Positions 1 to 8,459 are shown, counted from the first letter of the stretch. The stretch is DNA of 64,000 nucleotides from Chitinophagales bacterium (GCA_026936105.1 JAIXKI010000017.1:1-64000), one strand, 5' to 3'. The notes: generated from the letters alone by a model not told the origin. Program-made: numbers and translations.

Positions 1-1455
1 ATAATGATCCCTTGCAAGGGTGGCAATGTGTTTCCACTTAAGGAGGTTGAGTGAGCCGATGATTCCTGCGTCTTCCAACTCCTTTCTTTTCACCAGCATT
101 TCTGCATCAAACCAGGCCCCTAATACGCTCAGCATGAGATTATATACCTGAACAGGTTTAGGCTTGAAGCCTTTTGGTAGGTCCCAGTTGCTGCTTTCAT
201 GAACGATACAATGCCTGTCATCATTATACAATGATGTCTTGAAAGAACTGTTACGGGCAGGTTTTTTGGTATAATCACCATTGATATCCACCCCCCATAA
301 TGCTCTTACGGTTTTCAAAGATTTTGTCGCATCGGTCAGGTCTTGTTCATCATTACAGTTTTTACAGGTAAGGCGGCTGTGCCAAAGTGCATAGGTCTTA
401 AGTTCTGTACCTTTTTCATCATCTCTCAGCTTCAATTGCCAATCATGAGCCCATGCACTGAACTGGTTAGGTGAAATAAAAAGCCTGTATGGAAACTCGA
501 TGGCCGTTTCATTTTGATCAACAGGCCTTGGAGTTTTACCGAAAGTAAAATTTTGTACCATTGAAATCAACCCGTCTGTTGGCTTAACAGCTTCAGCAGG
601 GGCCTCTCTTTTCTCGATCACTTTTAACTCATCCTTAGTTGCCCGCCTCATATCACGGTTAACAGTAACCTGCCGGACGGTATCCACAGGTTTAATAGTC
701 CGCATTTTAAGGATCGGTTTATTGGCAGGCTGCTCTTTATTCACCGGTTGTTTATCCTGGTTTACAGGCTTGATATCAATAACCGGATCTTTACTGATGA
801 GGATATTATTGTACAAAGGAATATTATCCTTAGCCTGAAATACCGGTGGGATATTAGGTGCAGCAGCACGGTTATTGACAACCGGTTTGAATTTTCCCCA
901 ATCCAGAAGGTCTTTTGTTTTTAACGGAATGGCGGTTATAGAAGGAGGAATCTCAAAGACAAGCCTGCTGGGTCCTGATATATAAGATTTAGCAGGGAAC
1001 TTAAGATCATCTTGTCCCATAGAGGTTTTATCGCCTAATGAAGAACCTGCTTCAGAGTCAAAATCGGCTCCGCCGTTGCTCCCTCCTTTTTCTTCATACG
1101 CCTGCTCTGCTAAGCTTTGCGGCTGCCATTCCACAATAAGAAGGTTGGGTGATGACGCCTTTTGCAAGGATTTGTTGTCGGAAGATCTCTGAAATCCAAA
1201 GAAAGAAAGCTTAAGCTCCATCAGGTCCTGGGGGCGGTAAAGTGTCAGTTCAACTTTCTCATTTAAGAAATGCGATGCCCAGGAAAGAGATGATGCCCAA
1301 TCACCGGTATCCGCATTCAGGGTTTTGGCTGCCGGGATGGTTGCCCCAAGGCCCATTAGCTTGAGCAGTTGACGCCTGGTCCTGTCCTGTGGAACATTTT
1401 CATTTAAAGTGGATCCACCTTCAGTGGTTCGCCTGGGCTTTAAGGGGGGCTTCAT
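1..1455 (-). CDS. Partial hypothetical exported protein with Tat-like N-terminus
   Basis: An uninterrupted minus-strand frame runs from an ATG at 1455 to the window edge: 485 codons are visible and the stop lies outside. The N-terminus carries a twin-arginine-like stretch (RRQLLKLMGLGA, about residues 28-39) followed by an Ala/Pro-rich segment, suggesting folded export. The middle is Pro/Lys-rich and looks like a linker (about residues 200-290). The C-terminal half contains PYRLFISP, a WHSRL motif and a Cys-x-x-Cys (CKNC), suggesting a compact catalytic or structural domain that I cannot name. Codon use is normal for the window, so this is a real gene. No function is assigned. Confidence 0.75.
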   Translation of the reverse strand, partial: MKPPLKPRRTTEGGSTLNENVPQDRTRRQLLKLMGLGATIPAAKTLNADTGDWASSLSWASHFLNEKVELTLYRPQDLMELKLSFFGFQRSSDNKSLQKASSPNLLIVEWQPQSLAEQAYEEKGGSNGGADFDSEAGSSLGDKTSMGQDDLKFPAKSYISGPSRLVFEIPPSITAIPLKTKDLLDWGKFKPVVNNRAAAPNIPPVFQAKDNIPLYNNILISKDPVIDIKPVNQDKQPVNKEQPANKPILKMRTIKPVDTVRQVTVNRDMRRATKDELKVIEKREAPAEAVKPTDGLISMVQNFTFGKTPRPVDQNETAIEFPYRLFISPNQFSAWAHDWQLKLRDDEKGTELKTYALWHSRLTCKNCNDEQDLTDATKSLKTVRALWGVDINGDYTKKPARNSSFKTSLYNDDRHCIVHESSNWDLPKGFKPKPVQVYNLMLSVLGAWFDAEMLVKRKELEDAGIIGSLNLLKWKHIATLARDHY

Positions 1456-1688
1456 ACAATTAGGTTTTACTGATATCGGTACTATAAAATTATCTTCTAT
1501 TTCCTTACGCACTTTTATATCCGCAGGTGTGTGGATAAATAGCCCCCCTGATACAAAGAAAGTTTTAAAAAAAATCTGCTTAAAAAAACCAACTATAAAT
1601 TTTGTGGATGATTTTGAATCGTTGTAATTTCATCAACCAATTATTCAATAATGCTTCAATAAAATTATTAACCTCCAAACTTTTATTT

Positions 1689-2093
1689 ATGGCTCCCAAA
1701 AAGAAAGCAAAGAAATCCGTGAAAAAAACAACGAAGAAAAAAGCTGCTCCTAAGAAAAAAGTTGCTAAGAAAAAAGCAGCATCCAAAAAGAAAACCGTTA
1801 AAAGAAAACCAGCTCCCAAAAAGAAGGCAGTAAAAAGATCATTGTCCAAAAAGAGAGCAGCAAAGAAAAAAGCGGTACCTAAAAAGAAAACCGTTAAAAA
1901 AGCAGCCCCTAAAAAGAAAGCGGTAAAGAAAAAAGTGGTTGCTAAAAAGCCGGCTCCTGCTTCAACTATTCGATCAGCACCTAAGCCGGTAGTAAGTCAA
2001 ACTGAACCGGAAACCGTTACAGCGGTGGAAACAACTGTTGCAGAAACTCCTGTTGACAACAGCTCAGACAATGGCAGCGGAATTACCATGTAA
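1689..2093 (+). CDS. Histone H1-like Lys/Ala-rich DNA-binding protein
   Basis: The product is 134 residues. About the first 90 are almost entirely Lys, Ala, Pro and Val in KKKA/PKKK repeats, as in bacterial H1/Hc1-like nucleoid proteins; the last 40 are a neutral to acidic Ser/Thr/Glu tail. The open frame extends upstream to 1602, but I chose the ATG at 1689 because MAPKKK begins the basic repeat and the upstream residues look like translated intergenic sequence. Proteins of this composition bind DNA non-specifically and compact the nucleoid. The gene converges on rpsG and shares a palindromic terminator with it. The low-complexity sequence makes exact homology hard to judge. Confidence 0.8.
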   Translation: MAPKKKAKKSVKKTTKKKAAPKKKVAKKKAASKKKTVKRKPAPKKKAVKRSLSKKRAAKKKAVPKKKTVKKAAPKKKAVKKKVVAKKPAPASTIRSAPKPVVSQTEPETVTAVETTVAETPVDNSSDNGSGITM

Positions 2094-2110
2094 TGAAAAT
2101 GGCTGAAAAT

Positions 2111-2140
2111 AATGAAGCCGCCTTTAAAGGCGGCTTCATT
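2111..2140. terminator. Perfect 30-nt palindrome, bidirectional terminator
   Basis: Positions 2111-2125 are the exact reverse complement of 2126-2140, giving a GC-rich stem flanked by A/T runs. It lies between the convergent histone-like gene and rpsG, so it can terminate both. Confidence 0.8.
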
Positions 2141-2172
2141 ATTTTGTAAAACAGTATCCTGTAGTTTTAAGA

Positions 2173-2640
2173 TCAGATTCTGAAATGCGCAAAAGCTTTA
2201 TTGGCTTCGGCCATACGGTGAGTATCTTCTTTCTTTTTAAAGGCAGCACCTTCACCTTTTGAAGCTGCAACAATTTCAGCGGCTAATTTATCCGCCATGC
2301 TTCGCCCATTTCTTTCACGGCTGTAACGGATCAGCCATTTCATGCTTAACGAAATTTTTCTGTCAGGACGAACTTCTGTAGGTATCTGGAAAGTGGCGCC
2401 GCCTATTCTCCGGCTTCTTACTTCAACCGAAGGGGTAACATTAGCCAATGCTTTTTTCCACACCTCATATCCTTCTTCTTTTGTTTGTTTTGAAACTCTT
2501 TCCAGCGCAGAATAAAAAATATTATAAGCGCCGCTTTTTTTCCCTTGCCACATAAGACTGTTGACAAAACGGGCAACCAGTTTATCATTGTACTTTGGAT
2601 CCGGTGCTAATGGAAGTTTTTTTGCCTGTGATTTACGCAT
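2173..2640 (-). CDS. rpsG: 30S ribosomal protein S7
   Basis: The 155-residue product has the usual length for S7, which binds the 3' major domain of 16S rRNA and nucleates assembly of the 30S head. The start MRKSQAKK, the [20 protein letters not shown] block and the [10 protein letters not shown] segment are typical. It follows rpsL with a 34-nt gap on the same strand, forming the start of a str-type operon. The usual next gene, fusA, is absent; a convergent histone-like gene follows instead. Confidence 0.97.
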   Translation of the reverse strand: MRKSQAKKLPLAPDPKYNDKLVARFVNSLMWQGKKSGAYNIFYSALERVSKQTKEEGYEVWKKALANVTPSVEVRSRRIGGATFQIPTEVRPDRKISLSMKWLIRYSRERNGRSMADKLAAEIVAASKGEGAAFKKKEDTHRMAEANKAFAHFRI

Positions 2641-2674
2641 GTTCTTCTAAAATTTATTTATCTAATAATCAGAA

Positions 2675-3061
2675 TTATTTTTTCGCAGTTTGTTTTTCTC
2701 TTTTTGTTCCATATTTGGAACGGCTCTTCTTACGATCCTTTACACCTGCCGTATCCAAAGAACCACGAACAATATGGTAACGAACACCCGGAAGATCTTT
2801 CACACGGCCACCGCGAATCAGAACAATTGAGTGCTCCTGAAGATTGTGGCCTTCACCCGGAATGTAGGCGATCACCTCCACCTTGTTGGTCAGGCGGACC
2901 TTGGCCACTTTACGAAGAGCTGAATTTGGTTTCTTGGGAGTTGTTGTATAAACACGGGTGCAAACACCACGACGTTGCGGACATTGATCCAGGGCTCTTG
3001 ACTTGCTTTTTGCCCGGATAATATCCCTTCCTTTACGAACTAATTGTTGAATAGTAGGCAT
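2675..3061 (-). CDS. rpsL: 30S ribosomal protein S12
   Basis: The 128-residue product matches S12 over its full length: [12 protein letters not shown] start, [18 protein letters not shown] and the [17 protein letters not shown] loop. S12 sits in the decoding centre and its PNSALRK region is the classical site of streptomycin resistance; the lysine there is the wild-type residue. It is the first gene of a two-gene rpsL-rpsG unit. A TACCTTTG promoter element lies about 35 nt upstream of the start. Confidence 0.97.
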   Translation of the reverse strand: MPTIQQLVRKGRDIIRAKSKSRALDQCPQRRGVCTRVYTTTPKKPNSALRKVAKVRLTNKVEVIAYIPGEGHNLQEHSIVLIRGGRVKDLPGVRYHIVRGSLDTAGVKDRKKSRSKYGTKREKQTAKK

Positions 3062-3096
3062 TCTAAAACTTTATTTTTCCCGATTTTTGGGGAGGG

Positions 3097-3104
3097 CAAA
3101 GGTA
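3097..3104 (-). promoter_or_regulatory. Putative -7 element of the rpsL promoter
   Basis: On the minus strand this reads TACCTTTG, an exact match to the Bacteroidota TAnnTTTG element, 35 nt upstream of the rpsL ATG. The region about 19 nt further upstream has only a weak -33 match. The IS30-type element begins about 50 nt further upstream, so it lies just outside the core promoter. Confidence 0.55.
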
Positions 3105-3156
3105 GGGGAATCTAACCAGATTATGAATAAGCGTATGAGTTTTTTTGCACCCTAAG

Positions 3157-3176
3157 TTCAAGTATCAAGTGCAACA
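3157..3176 (+). repeat. Left terminal inverted repeat of the IS30 element
   Basis: The sequence starts TTCAAGT and ends AAGTGCAACA. It matches the reverse complement of the right end except at three central positions. Confidence 0.75.
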
Positions 3177-3183
3177 CCTGTTT

Positions 3184-3217
3184 AACCGTATGGGCGGGGT
3201 ACCCCGCCCATACGGTT
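3184..3217. terminator. 34-nt perfect palindrome upstream of the transposase
   Basis: A perfect GC-rich palindrome (arms 3184-3200 and 3201-3217) lies just inside the left end of the element, 28 nt before the transposase ATG. In RNA it would form a very stable hairpin. Such structures in IS leaders usually block read-through transcription or hide the transposase ribosome-binding site; here the role is inferred. Confidence 0.6.
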
Positions 3218-3245
3218 GAGCTGAAAAACAGATTTTTGTGTTGCT

Positions 3246-4220
3246 ATGAAATCAAAAAAATATTCCCAACTCAACCCGGAACAAAGATATCAGTTATCTG
3301 CCTTACTCAAAGCAGGCCATTCAAACGGTTTTATTGCTAAGCAGCTTGGCGTACATCGCTGTACGGTTGGCAGGGAGATAAAAAGAAACAGTACTACGCG
3401 GCAACATTATGTACCTTCTTTGGCTCAGCAATTTTCAAATGACAGGCACAACGACAAACGCCATCGTTGTGTCTTCTCAGCTGAAATGAAATCATTTATT
3501 CAAATGAAAATGAGAGAAGAACAATGGTCGCCTGAGCAAATTAAGGGTTATTGTAAGGTGCAGGGTATTCCAATGGTCAGTCACGAATGGATTTATCAGT
3601 ATGTGTACCGGGATATGAAACAAGGTGGAGAACTCTATAAACAGCTCCGTACACAGCACAAACGAAGGCGAAAGCGAATCCATCGTAAAGACAAGCGAGG
3701 TTTGATCCCTAACCGGGTATCCATTCATCAGCGCCCTAAAGAAGTAGATGAAAAACAACGATTTGGCGATTGGGAAATTGACCTCATCGAAGGAGCCAAT
3801 CATAGCAATTTTGCAGTAACATTCGTAGAAAGAAAATCACAGTTTGCTCTCATTGTCAAAACGCCGGATAAACAGGCCCAGACCATTCAAACTAAAATTA
3901 TCAATGCCCTGGCCCCTTACAAGGAGTTAGTACATACCATTACCTCCGACAATGGAAAAGAATTTGCCAATCATGAATATGTCGCACAAAAACTAAATGC
4001 CGACTATTATTTTGCAGACCCCTACAGTTCCTGGCAAAGGGGGCTAAATGAATATACCAACAAACTCTACCGGCAATATTTACCTAAAAAAGCAAACCTC
4101 AATCATTATGACGTTCAATACTTCGTAGCCATCACTAATAAGTTAAATAACAGGCCCAGAAAATTATTAGGATACAAAACACCTCTACAGGTTTTTATGG
4201 CTAATTTTAAACCCAATTAA
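3246..4220 (+). CDS. IS30-family transposase
   Basis: The 324-residue product has an N-terminal helix-turn-helix (about residues 10-45, containing QRYQLSALLKAG and IAKQLGVHRCTVGREI) and a C-terminal DDE integrase core. The catalytic pattern is visible as GDWEIDLIEG (first Asp, about residue 178), TSDNGKEF (second Asp, about residue 237) and RGLNEYTNKL (Glu, about residue 272). Length and motif spacing are those of IS30 transposases, which cut and join DNA at terminal repeats. The frame is intact. The gene fills its element, ending 5 nt before the right inverted repeat. Confidence 0.95.
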   Translation: MKSKKYSQLNPEQRYQLSALLKAGHSNGFIAKQLGVHRCTVGREIKRNSTTRQHYVPSLAQQFSNDRHNDKRHRCVFSAEMKSFIQMKMREEQWSPEQIKGYCKVQGIPMVSHEWIYQYVYRDMKQGGELYKQLRTQHKRRRKRIHRKDKRGLIPNRVSIHQRPKEVDEKQRFGDWEIDLIEGANHSNFAVTFVERKSQFALIVKTPDKQAQTIQTKIINALAPYKELVHTITSDNGKEFANHEYVAQKLNADYYFADPYSSWQRGLNEYTNKLYRQYLPKKANLNHYDVQYFVAITNKLNNRPRKLLGYKTPLQVFMANFKPN

Positions 4221-4225
4221 CTAAC

Positions 4226-4245
4226 TGTTGCACTTATGACTTGAA
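4226..4245 (-). repeat. Right terminal inverted repeat of the IS30 element
   Basis: It begins TGTTGCACTT and ends ACTTGAA, pairing with 3157-3176. It begins 5 nt after the transposase stop. Confidence 0.75.
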
Positions 4246-4294
4246 TCTGCGACCCGTAAACACAAAGATCTGCGCCATTTCGATTGGTTCTGAA

Positions 4295-5350
4295 CTATTC
4301 CACTTTCCACATCCACCCATATTTGTCTTCTCTTCTCCCTTCACGGATATCTGTCAACCAATCTTTAAGCATGGGTGCCGTCGTCCATTTTTCCACATCA
4401 AACCGGAGCACATGATCCTTGTATTTCAGTTCCTTTATCATGGATATGGTGGCAGCTGTGCCGGTGCCAAACACTTCTTTTAAAGTGCCTGATCTGTAAG
4501 CTTCAATGATTTCATCAATACTCAAGGGCCTTTCCTCTACATCAAACCCCATCTCTTTTAACAATACCATTGAACTGGACCTGGTAACCCCGGCAAGAAT
4601 AGTTTCTTGTTCCAGGCTCGGGGTAATTGCTGAATTTTCTATAATAAAGAAAACATTCATGGTGCCGATTTCCTGAACATACTTATGTTCAATGGCATCC
4701 ATCCATAGTACCTGGTCATATCCCTTCTTTTTAGCTTCTGCACTGGGAAGCATAGCGCCTCCGTAGTTTCCGGCCGCTTTGGCATAACCTACACCACCCG
4801 GAGCAGCCCGAACATATTTTTCTTCCACATAAATGCGCATGGGCGCACTATAATAAGGCCCCGTCGGGCTGAGAATGATCAGAAATTTATAAGTATCCGA
4901 AGGGCGGACCCCGATCACTTCATCAGAAGAAAACATGAACGGCCTGATATATAACGAGTGGTCTTCTTTCGTAGGGATCCAGTCTTTATCCAATGCGATC
5001 AACTGACGCATACCGTCCATGAACAGTTCTTCGGGAACGGAGGGCATCTGCATTCTTTCAGCAGAAATATTAAAACGGTGAAAATTATCCAAAGGCCTGA
5101 AAATATATGCATCGCCCTTGTTATTCTTATAAGCCTTGATTCCTTCAAAAATTGCCTGCCCATAATGCAAGGCTGCCAGCGATGGACTTAACAATAATGG
5201 CTGATAAGGTTTGATCTCAATATTTTGCCATTTCCCGTTTTGGTAATCAGCCTCCAACATGTGATCACTGAAATATTTTCCGAACGGAAGATTATTAAGA
5301 TCGAGGTCTTTTAATTTGCTTCTTTCTGCTTTGGTAACTGAAATATCCAT
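4295..5350 (-). CDS. ilvE: Branched-chain amino acid aminotransferase
   Basis: A fold-type IV PLP aminotransferase of 351 residues that moves the amino group between Leu, Ile or Val and 2-oxoglutarate. Family signatures are LHYGQAIFEGIKAY, FRPLDNFHRFNISAERM, the VLWMDAIEHKYVQEIGTMNVFF block and the GTGTAATIS phosphate-binding loop. The catalytic lysine should lie in the YAKAAGNYGG segment. The open frame begins at 5368; I prefer the ATG at 5350 (MDISVTKAERS), where family-like sequence begins. It stands alone, divergent from the gene at 5430, with the IS30 element downstream. Confidence 0.93.
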   Translation of the reverse strand: MDISVTKAERSKLKDLDLNNLPFGKYFSDHMLEADYQNGKWQNIEIKPYQPLLLSPSLAALHYGQAIFEGIKAYKNNKGDAYIFRPLDNFHRFNISAERMQMPSVPEELFMDGMRQLIALDKDWIPTKEDHSLYIRPFMFSSDEVIGVRPSDTYKFLIILSPTGPYYSAPMRIYVEEKYVRAAPGGVGYAKAAGNYGGAMLPSAEAKKKGYDQVLWMDAIEHKYVQEIGTMNVFFIIENSAITPSLEQETILAGVTRSSSMVLLKEMGFDVEERPLSIDEIIEAYRSGTLKEVFGTGTAATISMIKELKYKDHVLRFDVEKWTTAPMLKDWLTDIREGRREDKYGWMWKVE

Positions 5351-5429
5351 AGCTGCAATCATAATCAATTATTTTTACGCTGCAAAGAAACAAAAAAACT
5401 AACACTCATTAGTTTTAAATTTTGATATT

Positions 5430-5936
5430 ATGGATTTGAATCATATTGAATTAACCCCGGATCTGACTTCGCAGCTTTATCAGAGATCACTGATAGCTGA
5501 GGAAAGAAAAGTTGAATCAAAAACCAAGAAAAGAAACGAGGAGAAAGAATGGATCTATACGGGTCAAAATGAAAGAAATATTTTACTTCTCTTCGATCAT
5601 CCTGACAAAAAAAAATTGACAAAAGGCCAGGAAGATTTTTTGAATAAGATATTGAATGCATGCCATCTCAAACAAAATGATATTGTACTGATGAACCGCA
5701 GCCTGAATGCCGGTGCAGATTATAAGAATTTACCGGAATTTTTTAAATGCAGGATCGTTCTTCTTTTCGGAATTGAACCGGTTTCTTTCGGCTTACCGAT
5801 GAACTTTCCTCAATTCCAGATTCAATCATTTTCTAACTGTACTTTTTTATATGCCCCTGCAATTGATGAATTGGGCAATGACAAAGTACTGAAAAGTAAA
5901 TTATGGTCTTGCCTCAAAAGAATATTCAATATATGA
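5430..5936 (+). CDS. Hypothetical protein, Bacteroidota-type
   Basis: The product is 168 residues, soluble, with no signal peptide. It starts with a short helical region ending in a charged segment (residues 25-45), followed by an alpha/beta core: ILLLFDHPDKKKL, then FLNKILNACHLKQNDIVLMNRS, VLLFGIEPVSFGLP and a C-terminal LKSKLWSCLKRIF helix. The pattern of short hydrophobic strands suggests a Rossmann-like or uracil-glycosylase-like fold, but I see no catalytic motif I can defend. It is followed 21 nt later by rdgB and may be co-transcribed with it. Confidence 0.7.
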   Translation: MDLNHIELTPDLTSQLYQRSLIAEERKVESKTKKRNEEKEWIYTGQNERNILLLFDHPDKKKLTKGQEDFLNKILNACHLKQNDIVLMNRSLNAGADYKNLPEFFKCRIVLLFGIEPVSFGLPMNFPQFQIQSFSNCTFLYAPAIDELGNDKVLKSKLWSCLKRIFNI

Positions 5937-5957
5937 AATAGCCTTTCAAACTGACTC

Positions 5958-6545
5958 ATGAAACTGATCTTCGCTACAAACAATTCACATAAAGCGGATG
6001 AAATAAGATCTATCATCGGCCGCAAGATTGACATCCTTACTCTTAAGGATGCGGGGATAGATGTGAACATTCCTGAACCTCATGATACGCTGGAAGCCAA
6101 CGCAACTGAAAAATCAAGAGCCATTTACAAACTCACCGGTACAAATTGTTTTAGTGAAGACACCGGTTTAGAGGTAAAAGCCTTGAACAGCGAACCTGGA
6201 GTAAAAAGTGCACGTTATGCGGGAGAGGAAAGATCGTTTGACAAAAACATTGAAAAACTTTTGCAAAAATTAAAAGATAAGGAAGACCGCAGCGCACAAT
6301 TCAGGACGGTGATCTCTTTGATCATAGATGATAAAGAATACTTATTTGAGGGAAAAGCAGCAGGCAGAATCATTAGAGAGAAGAGGGGAACAGGAGGTTT
6401 TGGATATGATCCCGTGTTTATTCCTGAAGGGGCCGTAAAAACTTTTGCCGAAATGAGCCTGGAAGAGAAGAACAGGTACAGCCACCGCAGGAAAGCCGTT
6501 GAAAAACTGGTAGCATTTTTGAATAATTTTAAACCAAATCATTGA
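5958..6545 (+). CDS. rdgB: Non-canonical purine NTP pyrophosphatase (RdgB/HAM1)
   Basis: The 195-residue product is a normal-length RdgB/HAM1 protein, which hydrolyses dITP, dXTP and ITP to monophosphates and so keeps deaminated purines out of DNA and RNA. Visible motifs are LIFATNNSHKADEI at the N-terminus, SEDTGLEVKAL with the metal-binding Asp/Glu, GVKSARYAGE, GTGGFGYDPVFIPEG and the C-terminal SHRRKAVEKL. Its stop overlaps the TTG start of the next gene (TTGA), implying translational coupling to the sigma factor. Confidence 0.96.
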   Translation: MKLIFATNNSHKADEIRSIIGRKIDILTLKDAGIDVNIPEPHDTLEANATEKSRAIYKLTGTNCFSEDTGLEVKALNSEPGVKSARYAGEERSFDKNIEKLLQKLKDKEDRSAQFRTVISLIIDDKEYLFEGKAAGRIIREKRGTGGFGYDPVFIPEGAVKTFAEMSLEEKNRYSHRRKAVEKLVAFLNNFKPNH

Positions 6546-7126
6546 AATTGACACCTGAACGCAACCAAAATATCCCCGAAAGCGACTTAATCAATGGATG
6601 CATGGAAGAAAACAGGCTCATGCAGGAGGAGTTGTACCGCCGTTTATCTCCAAAAATGTATGCCGTTTGCCTCCGTTATGCCTCCGATGCCGAAGAAGCA
6701 CAGGATATTTTGCAGGAAGGTTTTATCAAAGTGTTTAAAAAGCTGTACAGCTTCCGTGGCGATGGTTCTTTTGAAGGTTGGGTCCGCCGGATCTTTGTCA
6801 ATACATCCATCGAGCACTTCCGGCGCAGGAGGTATATGCAACCGGTCACCGATAAGGAAGAGAACAGTATTGAAGGTAAATATGTATCGGCGCTGGATGG
6901 ACTGGCCGAAAAAGATATATTGGCGCTGATACAGCAACTGTCTCCGGGATACAGAACCGTATTCAACCTGTACGTGATCGAAGGATATTCACATAAAGAG
7001 ATAGGTGATATGCTCGGGATCAGTGAAGGCACCAGTAAATCACAACTTTCAAGAGCCAAAGTGATCTTGCAAGGCATGGTAAAAGAATTCATAGATCAGC
7101 AGGAAGTCAGAAAAATAAAGCCATGA
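6542..7126 (+). CDS. ECF-type RNA polymerase sigma factor
   Basis: The 194-residue product has sigma region 2 (about residues 25-95, with MYAVCLRYASDAEEAQDILQ and FEGWVRRIFVNTSIEHFRR) and region 4 (about residues 120-180, with LSPGYRTVFNLYVIEGYSHKEIG and EGTSKSQLSRAK). I accept the TTG at 6542, overlapping the rdgB stop by four bases, because the residues before the ATG at 6602 look like those of related sigma factors. The stop overlaps the ATG of the following membrane protein, the usual arrangement of an ECF sigma with its cognate anti-sigma. Confidence 0.92.
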   Translation: MKLTPERNQNIPESDLINGCMEENRLMQEELYRRLSPKMYAVCLRYASDAEEAQDILQEGFIKVFKKLYSFRGDGSFEGWVRRIFVNTSIEHFRRRRYMQPVTDKEENSIEGKYVSALDGLAEKDILALIQQLSPGYRTVFNLYVIEGYSHKEIGDMLGISEGTSKSQLSRAKVILQGMVKEFIDQQEVRKIKP

Positions 7127-7980
7127 GCGATCAGTTACGAAATAAGATGTATGATCATGAAGTAACGCCCCCGCAAGGTGTATGGGAGAAGATCGCTGCT
7201 GAATTGAATGAACAGAAAGAAAATTCGAGCTTAACCTCAAAACTGTATAACCTCGAAGTAACTCCCCCGCCATCTGCATGGGAACAAATCAAGATCGAAC
7301 TTGAGAAAGATGAGAAGCCCATAATATCCGGTTCACAAAACGTAATACATATACTACGGTATGCAGCAGCTATCCTGATCCTGGCGCTGATGGCTTTCGG
7401 AGCGGTAAGATTTTTACGGAACAGTTATCAGAAAAAAGAGATAGCAACCAATAAAAATTTACCCTATCAAAAAGATTCCATCAGACCCAGCGAAAAAGAT
7501 ACCGGATCAACTTCTTTTGACCTGAATGAGTTCAATGAAACGAACGATGATCAGGCCCTGGAAGAAAGCAAGCATACTATTGCAAAAAACAATTTATCAC
7601 CGGAATTAAAAAGGAAGCTGGCCAACGAGAATTTCCGTTTTATCCCTGCTCATTATATTAACGATCAGGAGAACACGGGCATCAGTTATCTTACTCTGTC
7701 ATACTCTGATATTTTACGTTCGATGTTTGGCATCGGTCCTTCACCGGAGGATATTTCTGACCGCTATATCATGCTGAAAGACTCCGATGGTAATTTTTTC
7801 CGTGTGTCCAAAAAACTTTCTGACCTGATCTGCTGCATTTCCGGTGAGGAACAGGATGCTGATTGTAAAGACAAACTGCAACGCTGGAGGGAAAAGATCG
7901 CCAGTTCACCTCTTGCGCCCACTCCGGGAAACTTCATGGATATCTTAAGCCTGATTTCTTCGCTTCAGAATGATCAATGA
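7123..7980 (+). CDS. Putative membrane anti-sigma factor
   Basis: The 285-residue product has a cytoplasmic N-terminus, one transmembrane helix (about residues 75-94, YAAAILILALMAFGAVRFL) and a long extracytoplasmic domain with no recognised fold. The N-terminus contains the same module twice: KMYDHEVTPPQGVWEKIAAEL (about residues 8-28) and KLYNLEVTPPPSAWEQIKIEL (about residues 41-61). Two small helical modules before a transmembrane helix, encoded right behind an ECF sigma with an ATGA overlap, fit an anti-sigma factor. It lacks the classical HxxxCxxC zinc motif, so the call rests on context and topology. Confidence 0.65.
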   Translation: MSDQLRNKMYDHEVTPPQGVWEKIAAELNEQKENSSLTSKLYNLEVTPPPSAWEQIKIELEKDEKPIISGSQNVIHILRYAAAILILALMAFGAVRFLRNSYQKKEIATNKNLPYQKDSIRPSEKDTGSTSFDLNEFNETNDDQALEESKHTIAKNNLSPELKRKLANENFRFIPAHYINDQENTGISYLTLSYSDILRSMFGIGPSPEDISDRYIMLKDSDGNFFRVSKKLSDLICCISGEEQDADCKDKLQRWREKIASSPLAPTPGNFMDILSLISSLQNDQ

Positions 7981-8023
7981 TTATCTTTTATTGTTTTTCC
8001 TAATTTTAGCATAAACTGTATTC

Positions 8024-8458
8024 ATGCCAAGGGTCAAACTTGAATTGCCTCCCGTATTCCATTTCTCTGCAGTCATACCTGTCCGGATCACAGATCTCAA
8101 TTACGGAGGACATGCGGGTAATGATACCTTTCTTACATACATTCATGAAGCCAGGATACAATTTCTGAAAAGTAAAGGATATTCTGAATTGGATCTCGGC
8201 GGTGCCGGCCTGATCATGAGTGATGTGATGATCGAATTTAAAAATGAAGTTTTTTATGGTGATGTGATTACTGCATCGGTGGCAGCAGGAGAATTCACAA
8301 AGTATGGCTTTGACCTGTTTTATAAACTGGAAACTACCCGTGAAGGAAAGACATTGCTTGTAGCCAAAGCCAAAACAGGAATGGTTTGCTTCGACTATCA
8401 AAACAGGAAGATCGTCAGTGTGCCGGACGAGGCGAGGGCAAAACTTGAAACCGCATAG
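8024..8458 (+). CDS. Acyl-CoA thioesterase, 4HBT hot-dog fold
   Basis: The 144-residue product matches FadM/YbgC-type hot-dog thioesterases. The catalytic-loop region reads VIPVRITDLNYGGHAGNDTFLTYIHEAR, with Asn replacing Asp in the common DxxxYGHV motif. Further family features are the central helix LKSKGYSELDLGGAGLI and strand segments VFYGDVITASVAAGEF and LVAKAKTGMVCFD. The family hydrolyses acyl-CoA thioesters in the cytoplasm; the substrate cannot be read from sequence. It converges on aroE with one base between the stops. Confidence 0.85.
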   Translation: MPRVKLELPPVFHFSAVIPVRITDLNYGGHAGNDTFLTYIHEARIQFLKSKGYSELDLGGAGLIMSDVMIEFKNEVFYGDVITASVAAGEFTKYGFDLFYKLETTREGKTLLVAKAKTGMVCFDYQNRKIVSVPDEARAKLETA

Positions 8459-8459
8459 A

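Larger units (their letters stand above)
3157..4245 (+). mobile_element. IS30-family insertion sequence
   Basis: A single transposase gene is bracketed by imperfect inverted repeats at 3157-3176 and 4226-4245 (17 of 20 positions match), giving an element of about 1.09 kb, the normal size for IS30. It sits between rpsL and ilvE, which are both transcribed leftward, while its transposase runs rightward. I could not see a convincing target-site duplication, so the outer ends may be off by a few bases. The transposase frame is intact and the element may be active. Confidence 0.85.

Noticed and set aside
1580-1849. Phe-rich 89-codon minus-strand frame
   Set aside because: It is the antisense image of the lysine-rich repeats of the histone-like gene.
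3150-4250. Target-site duplication of the IS30 element
   Set aside because: Bases flanking the inverted repeats do not form a convincing 2-3 bp direct repeat.
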